Of a stretch of DNA of 64,000 bases, positions 29,149 to 39,007 are shown piece by piece. This DNA is from Trichomonas vaginalis G3. Taxonomy: Eukaryota > Parabasalia > Trichomonadida > Trichomonadidae. A program made the translations under genes and the position numbers. The DNA is taken from positions 9,362,001-9,426,000 of the forward strand of contig NC_067203.1 in the NCBI RefSeq assembly GCF_026262505.1, written 5' to 3'. The notes under the pieces are model-generated. The model had not been told where the DNA came from and searched no databases. It was given only the letters and a program-made list of their open reading frames with translations. Positions within the stretch are counted from its first letter, which is position 1. Each line of letters begins with the position of its first letter.

Positions 29149-30774
29149 ATGTTTGGAAGTAATCAAGAGAATATTACACACGAACAGTATCCTCTTGACA
29201 AGTATTTGAACTTAATTAAGGAACCTACTACTAATGATCCTCGAATTATTCAAACAACTAAAAATTCTTTCCTTGATTGTCAAATATTTAAGCATTCTCC
29301 AGAAATAAAGAAGCTATTTGCCTCCAAAGAGATTTTAGCTTGCAATTTCATTCCAGAATATCAAGTATTTTGGGTATCTTCATCATCATTGTTTTACTTG
29401 ATTTCAAATGATTCTAAAATTATCTTCAAATCTAAAACAAGATCCCCAATTATTACAGCATTCAGCTACACATTCGAAAATAGAAATCTGTTAATACTTT
29501 CGAGACAAAATTCAATTTCAATTTTAGAAAAAATTAAAGATACATACAATCAGATCGAAGTCAAATGCACTATGCCATATGGCCTCAATGTTACTTGCGG
29601 TTATAAGGAGTATTTAGGCTGCGAAGACGGTTTAATTCGTAAATTTAATTTAATCCCATTAAACAACTCTGGACTTAAGGTTGTTGTCGATGATATATCA
29701 GTAAAGACTGAGAAAACACCAGTCAAATACATCTTTGAAACGCCAAAACACATTTGGTCAGCATTAGTTTCAGGAACTATCATCAAATATCGAGTATCCA
29801 ATGGCAAATTGGTCGAAGAATACAATGAAAACCTCGGAAATATTACTTGCATCAAAGTTTTCCATAATTTCCTGATTATCTACAGATCAAACTGTTCCTA
29901 CTACGCAATAGATGTTAACGCTAACCCTAAGAACCCAAGGCCGACCTATTTTATGACAAATTTGGAAAATTATCTTGGATTTGATTTATTTTCTAACGCT
30001 TGCTATGCCAATGGCCTGTTTGCTGGTTTGCATTCTGTCAAACAGGGCAATGACAAGCTTTTCGTCGTAAAATCTCCAACAGAAAAAGAAATTTATCTTT
30101 GGAAAGCTCCAGAATTCGGAAAAATCCAATGTTTGACACAAGATTCTGACAATATTTCACTTGTATTATTCACAACTAAGGGAATTGTCAGGATTTCTGA
30201 GAAAATTTCCAATCATATAAATGAGATTCCTTGGATTCTTGCCAGATACATCACAAACTCGATATGGCAGCCCTCTTCAGGCCGTGCATTACAGAAAGTC
30301 ATTCAAGACTTCTCTAATTTCTCAAATAATGTCAAAATTCCAGCAGATCTCTCCAAAGACACAGAAAGGTACATTAATTCTCTTCTTCAAGTTGTGAATT
30401 CTGTCACATCTGATAGAGACCAGAACAAATCTGTCTTCTCGTTCATTTTCGACTTCCTTCAGACAAGTCACATCACCGTGCCACTTATAACATCCACTGT
30501 CACAGACAACGTCCTCAAGTCATCTCCAGACGAAGCTGCCGCTGCTTCTGAAGCCGCACATGCAGATATCGAGAGGAAATTCATTGAACCTCTTCTCAAG
30601 AGAGATAAGGACAGTATCAGCGATAAAGCGCCAGAAAATCCGATGTTGGTCAAGGTCGCAATCAAACTTATTGATGAATGGCTGGCTGAGAGACCTCCGA
30701 ACAGATCTCAGCTCGAATCTCTTAGAGATCAACTTTATGACTCAAATTGCCAATTTGTATCAGATGTAATATGA
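29149..30774 (+). CDS. Nup155/Nup170-like N-terminal propeller protein
   Basis: A 541-residue protein starting MFGSNQEN. Residues about 60-360 have the alternating beta pattern of a beta-propeller. Its order (a short FIPEYQVFWVSSSSLFYLIS strand pair, then LLILSRQNSISILEKI, then EYLGCEDGLIRKFNL) resembles the N-terminal domain of the inner-ring nucleoporin Nup155/Nup170. Residues about 380-541 are helical and polar, with an Ala-rich turn (DEAAAASEAAHA). Typical Nup155 has about 1,300-1,400 residues with a long helical solenoid, so this would be a propeller-plus-stub version. A stand-alone propeller scaffold from another complex is possible. Start chosen at the first ATG in frame; 45 bases of open frame before it lack an ATG. 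Confidence 0.5.
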   Translation: MFGSNQENITHEQYPLDKYLNLIKEPTTNDPRIIQTTKNSFLDCQIFKHSPEIKKLFASKEILACNFIPEYQVFWVSSSSLFYLISNDSKIIFKSKTRSPIITAFSYTFENRNLLILSRQNSISILEKIKDTYNQIEVKCTMPYGLNVTCGYKEYLGCEDGLIRKFNLIPLNNSGLKVVVDDISVKTEKTPVKYIFETPKHIWSALVSGTIIKYRVSNGKLVEEYNENLGNITCIKVFHNFLIIYRSNCSYYAIDVNANPKNPRPTYFMTNLENYLGFDLFSNACYANGLFAGLHSVKQGNDKLFVVKSPTEKEIYLWKAPEFGKIQCLTQDSDNISLVLFTTKGIVRISEKISNHINEIPWILARYITNSIWQPSSGRALQKVIQDFSNFSNNVKIPADLSKDTERYINSLLQVVNSVTSDRDQNKSVFSFIFDFLQTSHITVPLITSTVTDNVLKSSPDEAAAASEAAHADIERKFIEPLLKRDKDSISDKAPENPMLVKVAIKLIDEWLAERPPNRSQLESLRDQLYDSNCQFVSDVI

Positions 30775-31387
30775 AATAGATATAATTTATAGATTTATTT
30801 ATATATATAAGACTAAAAAAAAATATTTTCGTTATCTTTAATTGTCTACTTTACTATCTTTATTTATGAAATTGATTATTATATGAAATTGCTATGTTAT
30901 GAATAGGGAAAAGAATGACTACAATGATTTCAGATAAATTTGATTGATTGATTGATTGATTGATTGAAATCAATTGACTTAATGGCAATTCAAACGAACT
31001 TAGTAAACTCATCAATATCATTTAGTGTTCCAGATTCTTATAAAAATCTTGAGATAATTTCCTTATAGAAACCATCACTCAATTTTGCATCCTCCCTTAA
31101 CGTCTCTTTCATTGATATTTGCATCATATGAAATAAGACGTTTGACAGCCTCTTTTATCAATTTTACAAATGATATTCATCCAATGCATTCATATCAGTG
31201 AATCAGAGGGTGATTTATATATATATGTATATATATATTTATGTATAAAGACTCTTGTCGTCTATTTTGGAGAAAACAAACAATGTGTAACATTTGTAGT
31301 AGTACAAAAAGATCATGCAATAGTTATCATATAATAAGATGAGAAATTATTAAAAAAGAGAGAAAATTATCAAATAAAACCGAAAAT
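30775..31387. other. Intergenic between convergent genes
   Basis: A 613-bp gap at the shared 3' side of the Nup-like gene (plus) and actin (minus). It contains a (GATT)n microsatellite at about 30941-30965 and a TATATATG-type dinucleotide stretch near 31211-31240. No gene. Confidence 0.6.
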
Positions 31388-32518
31388 TTAGAAGCACTTG
31401 CGGTGAACGATGGATGGGCCAGCTTCGTCGTATTCCTCCTTGGTGATAACCATCTGTGGGAATGTAGCGAGGGAAGCAAGGATGGAGCCACCGACCCAAA
31501 CGGCGTACTTACGCTCTTCTGGAGCAACGATCTTGACCTTCATTGTTGGTGGAGCAAGAGCTGTGATTTCCTTGTCAAGACGTTCGGCGATGCCCTGGAA
31601 CATTGTTGTGCCACCAGAAAGAACGATGTTAGCGTAGAGATCCTTACGAACATCGATATCGCACTTCATGATAGAGTCGAAGAGTGTCTTGTCGATACCA
31701 TCGTATTCCATACCATCGAAGTATGGCTTGAAGAGCATTTCTGGGCAGCGGAAGCGCTCATTGCCGATTGTGATGACGTTGCCATCTGGAAGTGTGTAGT
31801 TGACGTTGATGGAGGAGTCTGTAGCGGCCTTCTCCATTTCAGCATCGAAGTCGAGGGCGACATAGCAAAGCTTCTCCTTGATGTCACGAACGATTTCCTT
31901 TTCGGCTGTTGTGTTGAAAGCATTGCCACGCTCTGTGAGAAGCTTGACCATCCAGGCTGTGAGATCACGGCCAGCGAGGTTAAGTCTCATGATGGCGTGT
32001 GGAAGGGAGTAGCCTTCGTAAATTGGAACTGTGTGGGAAACACCATCACCAGCATCGAAAACGATACCTGTTGTACGGCCAGAAGAGTAGAGAGAAAGAA
32101 CAGCCTGGATGCCGACATAGAAGGATGGGACGTTGAATGTGTCGAACATGAGGGAGATCATTTTCTCACGGTTAGCCTTTGGGTTGAGTGGGGCTTCTGT
32201 AAGAAGAACTGGGTGCTCTGTTGGGTCAACACGAAGTTCGTTGTAGAATGTGTGGTGCCAGATCTTTTCCATATCATCCCAGTTGTTGACGATACCGTGT
32301 TCAATTGGGTACTTGAGGATGAGGACACCAGCCTTGGAGCAAGCTTCATCACCAACGAAAACATCCTTGGCGTTGCCACCAACTAATTGTTGTTTGTACT
32401 TTGGACGGCCGACAACGGATGGGAAAACTGAGCGTGGGGCTTCATCACCAGAGAAGCCAGCCTTGCACATACCAGAGCCGTTATCGATAACGAGTGTCTG
32501 AACGTCTTCTTCAGCCAT
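31388..32518 (-). CDS. Actin
   Basis: A 376-residue conventional actin, the usual length, starting [20 protein letters not shown]. The nucleotide-binding loops are present ([10 protein letters not shown] near residue 12; [16 protein letters not shown] near 154), as are the [20 protein letters not shown] region, the [10 protein letters not shown] loop near 300 and the C-terminal IVHRKCF. It is divergent in subdomain 2, the DNase-binding loop (about residues 40-52), and has [16 protein letters not shown] where most actins have FAGDDAPRAVFPSIVG. It builds filaments for amoeboid adhesion, endocytosis and division. The first in-frame ATG is eight codons upstream, but MAEED is the conserved actin start and fits an Inr 29 bases away. 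The third-position GC content is higher than in the neighbours, as expected for a highly expressed gene. Confidence 0.98.
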   Translation of the reverse strand: MAEEDVQTLVIDNGSGMCKAGFSGDEAPRSVFPSVVGRPKYKQQLVGGNAKDVFVGDEACSKAGVLILKYPIEHGIVNNWDDMEKIWHHTFYNELRVDPTEHPVLLTEAPLNPKANREKMISLMFDTFNVPSFYVGIQAVLSLYSSGRTTGIVFDAGDGVSHTVPIYEGYSLPHAIMRLNLAGRDLTAWMVKLLTERGNAFNTTAEKEIVRDIKEKLCYVALDFDAEMEKAATDSSINVNYTLPDGNVITIGNERFRCPEMLFKPYFDGMEYDGIDKTLFDSIMKCDIDVRKDLYANIVLSGGTTMFQGIAERLDKEITALAPPTMKVKIVAPEERKYAVWVGGSILASLATFPQMVITKEEYDEAGPSIVHRKCF

Positions 32519-34138
32519 TAGAAGAGAATGTGAACTGATCAAAAAATGACGGTTTTATGCTGATTTGATAGGGCATACCTTTGCTTTCATGTGGGTTTTC
32601 AGAACGATAGGAGATTCAATTTAATGATCTCTTATCTTTTCAAATTTGGATTTATTGCTATTTTGATGTATTACTAATTTGGTGTTAAATGATAAAATAT
32701 GTAAAGACATTTGACAACTTTTGAGAGCTAGTTTTGACGCTTTCTCAATTTTTGATTGATATTTTATATTTTTATGGTTAGGATAAAATAAATTTCATCA
32801 TTGGCTGTTATGTATTATTCAATAGATTTCATAAAATTGAATAACTTCGGAACATTGTCCCGAATATGGTTATCTCACCTCATTGGATATTTGAACTAAC
32901 CATAATGTCTTATTAATAAAAGTTTGGATTTTATTCAAAAACGATTTATAAATAAATTGGTCACACAATTCATTTTGATCAAACTCAATCGATTTGAGAA
33001 ATTTTTATTGATATAACTAGTCATTGTATTTATCTCTCTATTCTCCGAATTTGTTCTTCCAAATTTTCTTTGATTTTCTCATTTTCTCTTCATTTTTCTA
33101 ATAAATTCCAAAACATTTTCAAAATTTCGAATTTTTTTGAAAATTTTTAAGTGTTTACTGGATTCAAATATCGATATGGTAATACTTAGATTCACTCACA
33201 CAAGCAAGCAAAACAATCTGCAACCTTTCTTTTAATATTTTTTGATATTCTCATTGTCAAATTTGCTTCAAACTTTCACATATCATTAGTTTCATATAGT
33301 GCGTTTCATATTTCATTCTTATTTAGTTATCGGCAACAAGTGTATTCGTCCATTCTTTATTTACGAAATATACAACTGAAACTCCCTAATAAACAGATAG
33401 GTTATCACATGTACAACAATATCTATATGAAGATAGGTCAAATAACAAATTTCAAATTTTTCAATATATTTTACACCTCGAAATAATACAAATTCATCTT
33501 TAAATTTCTTAGTAGATCCAAGATATTTCACATTTACATTCCTTTTTCAGATACAGATCTTCTACCGATAAATGTAAAGGATTACATATTGGTATGATTT
33601 AAGAACACGAATATGAAAGATCTGATATATCTAATTCTCTACTAATTACCTTTTAGTAGTCTTTTTTCTTATATGATTTCATTTCTTTTCATAATAATCC
33701 GAACAATATTTATCCAATATTCCATATATTTTCGAACTTGATATTATTCATTTACATAATTCTTATGATACCAATGATTTCTCATTTTTGATTTGAAATT
33801 TTCTTTTTTTCGATTTGAAACATATTCACTAATAATATATAACACATGGAACTTTGTGTCATAACTATTTTTAATCAATTCGAGCGATTTCTGAGTTAAA
33901 TCTTTGTTTGTACTTTCATAAAGACTAATCTGTTATCAGAATCAGAAACCATCTCATATAAAACTAATTCTAGTTTATATATTTGATCATTTAATTCTGT
34001 GATAATTTTTGAAATTTTCGATAATTTTTATTTAACAATAGTTTGATGAGTACAATAAAAATTCTATAAACAGTGTTGGAAATGTGTATCACAATATAAA
34101 ATTTACAATAATTTACAAAAACAATATTATATAATTCT
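32519..34138. other. Long intergenic region
   Basis: A 1.6-kb AT-rich region between the actin start and the 3' end of the kinase gene. Apart from the actin initiator I see no open frame of note, no TIRs and no RNA gene. Upstream control sequence for actin may lie here. Confidence 0.5.
32541..32549 (-). promoter_or_regulatory. Initiator (Inr) of actin
   Basis: The minus strand reads TCATTTTTT with its A at 32547, 29 bases upstream of the actin ATG at 32518. This matches the trichomonad initiator pattern. It also argues that translation starts at MAEED rather than at the more upstream ATG, which would leave a leader of only a few bases. Confidence 0.6.
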
Positions 34139-35221
34139 TTAAATTTCAGCTTTCTCAGGTCTTGGTGGGGAATCGTGAGCAGATTTATCTTTCTTATTCT
34201 TGCCGAGCTCAGCTGATGCTTGCATTTGGTGCATTTCCATTAAACTGATCGGAGGAAGCTGAGAAGCTTCAATTGGTTGGCCATTACGTGAAATGAAAGG
34301 ATGCATAAATGCCTCCTGCATAGAAATTCTCTTTGATGGTGTTAACCTGCACATTTTTGAGATTAAATCTGCGGCACCTTCGAATTCAGGTGGAATTGTC
34401 TTTTCCAAGTATTCAAGGAGGTTGCCTTCTATCTTCTGAGTAAAAAGACCACCTTTGTCGAGCTCTTTGAACTCTGGCCACTCTTCATTGTCAGGTGTAC
34501 CTGTAATCTTGAAAATTGCAGTAAGTTGATCTATTTCTTTACCTATAGGGGCCTTGAAAAAGTATTTGTTGGTGCAAAGCTCATATAAAATGCATCCAAC
34601 ACTCCAAACATCAACTTCATATTGATAATTTTGACAGCCTAAGATTAACTCTGGTGCTCTGTAGTATAAAGTGATAACATTATATGTATACTTAATATCG
34701 TCAGACTTAAATTTGCGAGCTAAGCCAAAATCGCCGATCTTCAAAACGTTATCACGAGTAATGAATAAATTTGCAGGTTTTAGATCACGATGAAGTATTT
34801 CTGCTTGCTTGCATTGAAGCATTGCAAGAATTAATTGACGGGAGTAGCATAAAACCTGTTTTGTTGATAATTGTGGAAAATCTGTTTTGTGGAGTAATCC
34901 AAATAAGTCAAATTCACAGTAATCAAATGATAACCATACTGTTGACGGCTTATTTGGTTTGTATAATGTAATTACATTTCTTAATCTGATAATATTGTCA
35001 TGTTTTAGTTCTTTTAGGCACTTGATTTCTCTAACAGTATTTACAGGAAAGCCGTCGTTTGGCTTTAGGATTTTAATCTTCTTTAGAGCAACAGTTTGTT
35101 TCTTTCTTATATCAAGACACTTATAAACCTTGCCATAGGTTCCCAGACCGATCTTTTCTACCTTGGTAAAGAGCGTACTCAGATCCTTTGTTTCTATGCT
35201 AAAATCATCGCTGGAATCCAT
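34139..35221 (-). CDS. CDK9/CDK12-like protein kinase
   Basis: A 360-residue CMGC kinase with all key elements: Gly loop GLGTYG (25-30), catalytic Lys in VALKKIK (47), the PSTAIRE-equivalent helix as PVNTVREIK (59-67), HRDLKPAN (144-151), DFG (164-166), and an activation loop ending TLYYRAPE (184-191). The PVNTVRE helix is nearest to PITALRE/PITAIRE of CDK9, CDK12 and CDK10, which partner cyclins T or K and phosphorylate the RNA polymerase II tail. Cyclin identity here is inference. The C-terminal extension of about 35 residues is charged and low in complexity. The NVITLYYRAPE segment has Tyr where many CDKs have Trp. The gene lies 345 bp from the left end of the Polinton, whose insertion may have displaced upstream control sequence. 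Confidence 0.92.
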   Translation of the reverse strand: MDSSDDFSIETKDLSTLFTKVEKIGLGTYGKVYKCLDIRKKQTVALKKIKILKPNDGFPVNTVREIKCLKELKHDNIIRLRNVITLYKPNKPSTVWLSFDYCEFDLFGLLHKTDFPQLSTKQVLCYSRQLILAMLQCKQAEILHRDLKPANLFITRDNVLKIGDFGLARKFKSDDIKYTYNVITLYYRAPELILGCQNYQYEVDVWSVGCILYELCTNKYFFKAPIGKEIDQLTAIFKITGTPDNEEWPEFKELDKGGLFTQKIEGNLLEYLEKTIPPEFEGAADLISKMCRLTPSKRISMQEAFMHPFISRNGQPIEASQLPPISLMEMHQMQASAELGKNKKDKSAHDSPPRPEKAEI

Positions 35222-35559
35222 AAAAAGATTTTGATTGCTCTCAATTTCGATATCTCGATTTTCTGTTTTATTTCGAGAGATTAGATGAAATTAAGATAAT
35301 CTTGAGAGAGAAATTTTCATCTGAAAACATTTTGACTGAAAAATTTCGATTCCTACAGCCAATGTAAGACAATATTTATATGTAATAACAACCACTTCCG
35401 TTAATGACATGCATCCATGATGAGAATCATTGGAAACAATTAAATAATGTTCATATTTCATATTTCATTTAGAGATTGAAGTTCTCTCAGCAACATAGGA
35501 ATCTCCTTTAACACACATACCTTGAATATGAGATAGAGAAATAGTCAAATTTTTATTTT
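35222..35559. other. Gap between kinase gene and Polinton
   Basis: A 338-bp AT-rich stretch that includes the kinase 5' flank. It ends at the 6-bp target duplication CGCAAA. No distinct element seen. Confidence 0.5.
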
Positions 35560-35565
35560 CGCAAA
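35560..35565. repeat. Target-site duplication, left (CGCAAA)
   Basis: Six bases CGCAAA directly outside the left Polinton terminus, matched by 57069-57074 on the right. A 6-bp duplication is the family norm. Confidence 0.92.
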
Positions 35566-36327
35566 AGTAGTATATGAGTGCGGGTTGTGTGACTTTTTTT
35601 GTATCATCTATATATAGACGATGCATTAAAATATATTTATTTATAAATCATTACAAAAATTAACATTAATTTTAAAATAATTTATTTTTTTATCTTTTAT
35701 AAAAGAAGCTATATATAGATGATGTCAGATATTCCGCGATTAATTAAACATTGTTTAAATCCTGAATGGGTTAAACTTCAATTTAAAAATGAAGATTGTG
35801 AATTATTAAATGAATATGAAAGCCAAAATAAGCTAATGAGGTATAAATATAATGATAAAGAATATTTAATTTCATGGAATCAATGGAGTCATAATCAAAG
35901 ACCTCATAAACGAGAAGAAGAAATTGAAAATAATGAAATGGAAATCATTGATGACATTAAAGAGGATGGAATTCCTAAATTTTGTAGAAAAACCTTTAGA
36001 ACTAAGTTAGGAGCATATAAACGTAGAGTATTAAATCCTGAATATCTTAAACATCAATTTAAAAAGGAAGACTGTGAATTATTAAACGTTAATGAATATG
36101 AAAATGCTAAATCAAAACTGAGATATAAATATATTGGAAGTGATGAAAGGTGTAAAGATAAAGATAAAGTTTATTCAGTTTCATATAATAACTGGCACAC
36201 GTTGGGGATAAGAAAACATTTAGGAGATTATGGTAAAAGTTCCGAATTCTTCAAATCTAGTATGTATGAGAGAGTAAAAGAAATCAGAAATAATTATTTT
36301 CATGAATGATAAATAAACTTTAAAAAT
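35566..36327 (+). repeat. Polinton terminal inverted repeat, left
   Basis: About 762 bp, repeated in inverse at 56299-57068. It holds the terminal AGTAGTATATGAGTGCGGG, a self-complementary ATCATCTATATATAGACGAT-like step near 35604-35622, a TATATATAGATGATG step just before a gene (35719-36309), and that whole gene. The two ends are almost the same, so the element is young. Confidence 0.95.
35719..36309 (+). CDS. Polinton terminal-repeat gene with two modules (fossil part)
   Basis: A 196-residue frame lying wholly within the left terminal repeat. It has two copies of a module of about 65 residues: the first has LNPEWVKLQFKNEDCELLN, RYKYNDKEYLISWNQW; the second has LNPEYLKHQFKKEDCELLN, RYKYIGSDE...VYSVSYNNW. 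The pattern (a Cys-Glu-Leu-Leu step followed by a Tyr/Ser/Trp strand pair) recalls small DNA-binding repeats seen in some large DNA viruses, but I am not sure of the family. Its place inside both ends makes a role at the termini (binding, replication start or transposition) an attractive guess. Confidence 0.6.
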   Translation: MMSDIPRLIKHCLNPEWVKLQFKNEDCELLNEYESQNKLMRYKYNDKEYLISWNQWSHNQRPHKREEEIENNEMEIIDDIKEDGIPKFCRKTFRTKLGAYKRRVLNPEYLKHQFKKEDCELLNVNEYENAKSKLRYKYIGSDERCKDKDKVYSVSYNNWHTLGIRKHLGDYGKSSEFFKSSMYERVKEIRNNYFHE

Positions 36328-36336
36328 AAATTGAAA

Positions 36337-36732
36337 CTAATGATTATTTGAATTTATGAAATCAATTATTTGATTCATTCTTTCTTCAATAATTTCTATT
36401 CTTTTTGTTAAATCATCTATTTTCATTAATGAGGTGATTCTTGATTGAGGAATAGATTTTAAACTAACAACACCTTTTATTTTTGAAATTTTGAATCCAT
36501 GACCCTCCGGGTCTTGGACTCTGTCCTCAACTTTAAACATTTTATTCAATTTACATGTTGTCAATTCTTCAAATAATTTTTTATTATTAGCATAATAGTC
36601 ATTAAATTCATCAACAGATGAAAAAATTTTTATTTCAGTAATTGGTTTAACAACATTTATTTTTTGTTGAACATTTTCACTTTCATTTATTTCTTCCTCC
36701 TCTGTTTCATTTATTTTTAAAATCGGTTTCAT
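36337..36732 (-). CDS. Polinton hypothetical, coiled-coil end (fossil part)
   Basis: A 131-residue frame, not recognised. The N-terminal third is acidic (EEEEINESE). The C-terminal 35 residues form a likely coiled coil (DDLTKRIEIIEERMNQIIDF). A GC-rich palindromic stretch in the middle (about 36500-36532, containing GACCCTCCGGGTC) belongs to the small palindrome family scattered in this element. It is the first gene inside the left terminal repeat, on the minus strand. Confidence 0.5.
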   Translation of the reverse strand: MKPILKINETEEEEINESENVQQKINVVKPITEIKIFSSVDEFNDYYANNKKLFEELTTCKLNKMFKVEDRVQDPEGHGFKISKIKGVVSLKSIPQSRITSLMKIDDLTKRIEIIEERMNQIIDFINSNNH

Positions 36733-36799
36733 TTATCATTAAATAAAAAATTAGAATATAAGTGATGAAATATATTTTTTAATTAATATTAAATCAGAG

Positions 36800-37036
36800 A
36801 TGGCGGCAGGATTCTTTAAAAAATTATGGGAAGGAATTAAGAAAGCTGCAAGTTGGGTTCATCAAAAGATTATTAAACCCGTTGCAAACTTTTTGGCACC
36901 AGTAGCGAAAACGGCAGGAACTATCATAGGAGGAGTATTAGGTGCTAAAGCAGGTAATCCGGCGATGGGAGCACAAGCAGGTAACGCAGTTGGTGGAATT
37001 GCTGAAGGAATACTTAATAAAATAGGGGGTAGATAG
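36800..37036 (+). CDS. Small amphipathic protein, MAAGFFKKLW type (fossil part)
   Basis: A 78-residue frame. It starts MAAGFFKKLWEGIKKAASW, a strong amphipathic helix, followed by a Gly/Ala-rich hydrophobic stretch (GTIIGGVLGAKAGNPAMGAQ) with glycine-zipper spacing. The first ten residues are identical to those of the facing gene at 37065-37277. Small membrane-active or minor virion proteins of adenovirus-like and virophage-like viruses look similar, and its place beside the capsid gene fits, but the role is inference. Confidence 0.6.
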   Translation: MAAGFFKKLWEGIKKAASWVHQKIIKPVANFLAPVAKTAGTIIGGVLGAKAGNPAMGAQAGNAVGGIAEGILNKIGGR

Positions 37037-37064
37037 TGGAAAAATAAATAAATAAATATTATTT

Positions 37065-37277
37065 TTATCTTAGTATCGGTTGTAGTCGACGATAAACCTT
37101 ATCTCCTTTATTTAATACTTCCCTTACCGGAACATTAGGTGCTATTTGTTCAGCAACGTCACTAATTGCTTCTTTATTCTTAAATATCCAATTTGCTCCT
37201 TTCTTAATCCCTTCCCAAACTTTATGCGCTCCTCTTTTTACTTTATCCCACAGTTTCTTAAAGAATCCTGCAGCCAT
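37065..37277 (-). CDS. Small amphipathic protein, MAAGFFKKLW paralog (fossil part)
   Basis: A 70-residue frame on the minus strand facing the 78-residue gene. It shares the first ten residues (MAAGFFKKLW) and continues with a basic amphipathic helix (DKVKRGAHKVWEGIKKGANW), then a polar C-terminus without the Gly/Ala stretch. It is probably a diverged duplicate. Membrane or nucleic-acid contact is plausible; not recognised by family. Confidence 0.55.
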   Translation of the reverse strand: MAAGFFKKLWDKVKRGAHKVWEGIKKGANWIFKNKEAISDVAEQIAPNVPVREVLNKGDKVYRRLQPILR

Positions 37278-37361
37278 AGTTGATTATTTCATTAAAATTA
37301 AAAATTCATTTTCATCTTTTAATTTTGATTTTTTATTTTAATAAATGACGACTAACTATTT

Positions 37362-38843
37362 GTGCCAAACACTAAACCGATTAATGGAAATGTGTTTCAT
37401 TCATTCGAAAAGATAAATGAAATATTTGCAAAGAATGATGGTAGAAGATATTATAGAGAACTTGAAAGTTCATGTTATGACTCTGATACTCCATATTTTG
37501 ATGATAAACAAACTCATTTAAGAATTACAAATCCGGCTCATGATGTGAACCAATTAGGTGACACATATATTAAACGCAAAGTTAAAGCAACTCTAGTTTC
37601 AAATAAAGCTTTCACATGTGATGCCGCTTTTAAATGCATGCGTTTATTCGTTGGTTACAAATCATCAAATCAAAACTTTAAGCAATTAGAAGTAGAAACC
37701 GAAAGAGGTGATGCTGGTTATCTTCAGATGGATTGCGCCCGTGAATCTTTCGCATTTGCAACATATAAACCAAAATCAGAAAGGAAAGTTAAAAAGTTTG
37801 TTCATTCGTTATATAATAATGTTCAAAAATATGATAACTCAGTATGTGGTAAATATATTGACCCTTCAGAAGTTTTCAAGAAAGCAAATGAAGAAGTTGA
37901 TGTCACTTTTGATATGATTATTCCGGTAAATGATTTGTTAGCATTTCAGGCGTTCGATGATTATCCTAAATCATTTGGTGAAATCATTCTTAAATATTAT
38001 GTTTTCAGGGATACTTTAGTATTTTGTCAGGTTGACCCGTTAAGAGTTGCTGATTTACAAAATTACGTTTATGAAAAGATAACTGATGAAAATTATGAAA
38101 AGATTATGAATCATGTTTATAAATATGATCGCAAATTCCAACAAATCGGACTTCCTGCCAAATTAATTACAAGCTTAGCCACTACATCTGCTGACGCAAC
38201 AGTTGAAGACGTTATTATTTCATGCACAAAGATGGAAGTTTTAGAGGATAAATGCATTACACCAGGATACGGTTTAATTGAAGAATCAGTTAAAGCAATA
38301 CCACGTTTATTTAGTAAGGAAGATCCATTCATGATTCCAGCTCAACATATTGACGTTCGTTCACTAAATGGAGGTTGCATCACTCCTGAAGGTATTAGCT
38401 CAGATTTCTCATACGCTCTTCATAATGTTACAGATGTTGTGTTAACATTTCCGAAGAATGCAATGCAAAGAACGGTTTTAGAAAATCCAATGCTTCGAGG
38501 TCTTCAGGTCACTATAGATTCCAGAAACTTCCCCGATCAAGCGATGACCACAGTGGGTGACATATTCTTTACACGTATGCTTCAAGCTTCTGATTTAGAT
38601 GGAGTGAATGAATGCACAGAAGAATACGAGGACTCATTAACTAGACCACTGAATGATGATAATGGCACGCCATTAGCTAGAACATGGAAAGACCAAACTT
38701 CATTCTTATGCACTATTCCAGTTCAACGTGATGGAGCGGGTATATTCTTTGATGGATTAGAAACTTTCAACTCACAAGTTACAGTACAAGTGAAAGCTTA
38801 TCCAATCATTCAGGGTGAAAATGACACTTACTGTTCAAAGTGA
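37362..38843 (+). CDS. Probable major capsid protein (fossil part)
   Basis: A frame of about 493 residues, the right size and position for the Polinton double jelly-roll major capsid protein: between small virion-like genes and the packaging ATPase. The sequence is beta-rich with few long helices, includes pairs of hydrophobic strands separated by polar loops, and has a mid-region such as SFGEIILKYYVFRDTLVFCQ. There is no enzymatic motif. I assign it from size, order and composition, not from a diagnostic motif. Its exact limits are not clear. Confidence 0.55.
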   Translation: MPNTKPINGNVFHSFEKINEIFAKNDGRRYYRELESSCYDSDTPYFDDKQTHLRITNPAHDVNQLGDTYIKRKVKATLVSNKAFTCDAAFKCMRLFVGYKSSNQNFKQLEVETERGDAGYLQMDCARESFAFATYKPKSERKVKKFVHSLYNNVQKYDNSVCGKYIDPSEVFKKANEEVDVTFDMIIPVNDLLAFQAFDDYPKSFGEIILKYYVFRDTLVFCQVDPLRVADLQNYVYEKITDENYEKIMNHVYKYDRKFQQIGLPAKLITSLATTSADATVEDVIISCTKMEVLEDKCITPGYGLIEESVKAIPRLFSKEDPFMIPAQHIDVRSLNGGCITPEGISSDFSYALHNVTDVVLTFPKNAMQRTVLENPMLRGLQVTIDSRNFPDQAMTTVGDIFFTRMLQASDLDGVNECTEEYEDSLTRPLNDDNGTPLARTWKDQTSFLCTIPVQRDGAGIFFDGLETFNSQVTVQVKAYPIIQGENDTYCSK

Positions 38844-39007
38844 CAAATCCTCCTCAGGTTTGGTTTACTAGGACTACATATTGGACATGGACACCGGATG
38901 AAGGTTTGAAATATCATCCAACAGGTACACCACCACAGTATAGAAGTTCATATGATGAAATATTGATGAATAGAAATGTTTAAAATTATAAATTTATTTT
39001 TGATTAA

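Noticed and set aside
31403-32386. 327-codon open frame opposite actin
   Set aside because: Exact antisense of a highly conserved actin gene with biased codons. The Trp/Cys/Val-rich translation is a shadow.
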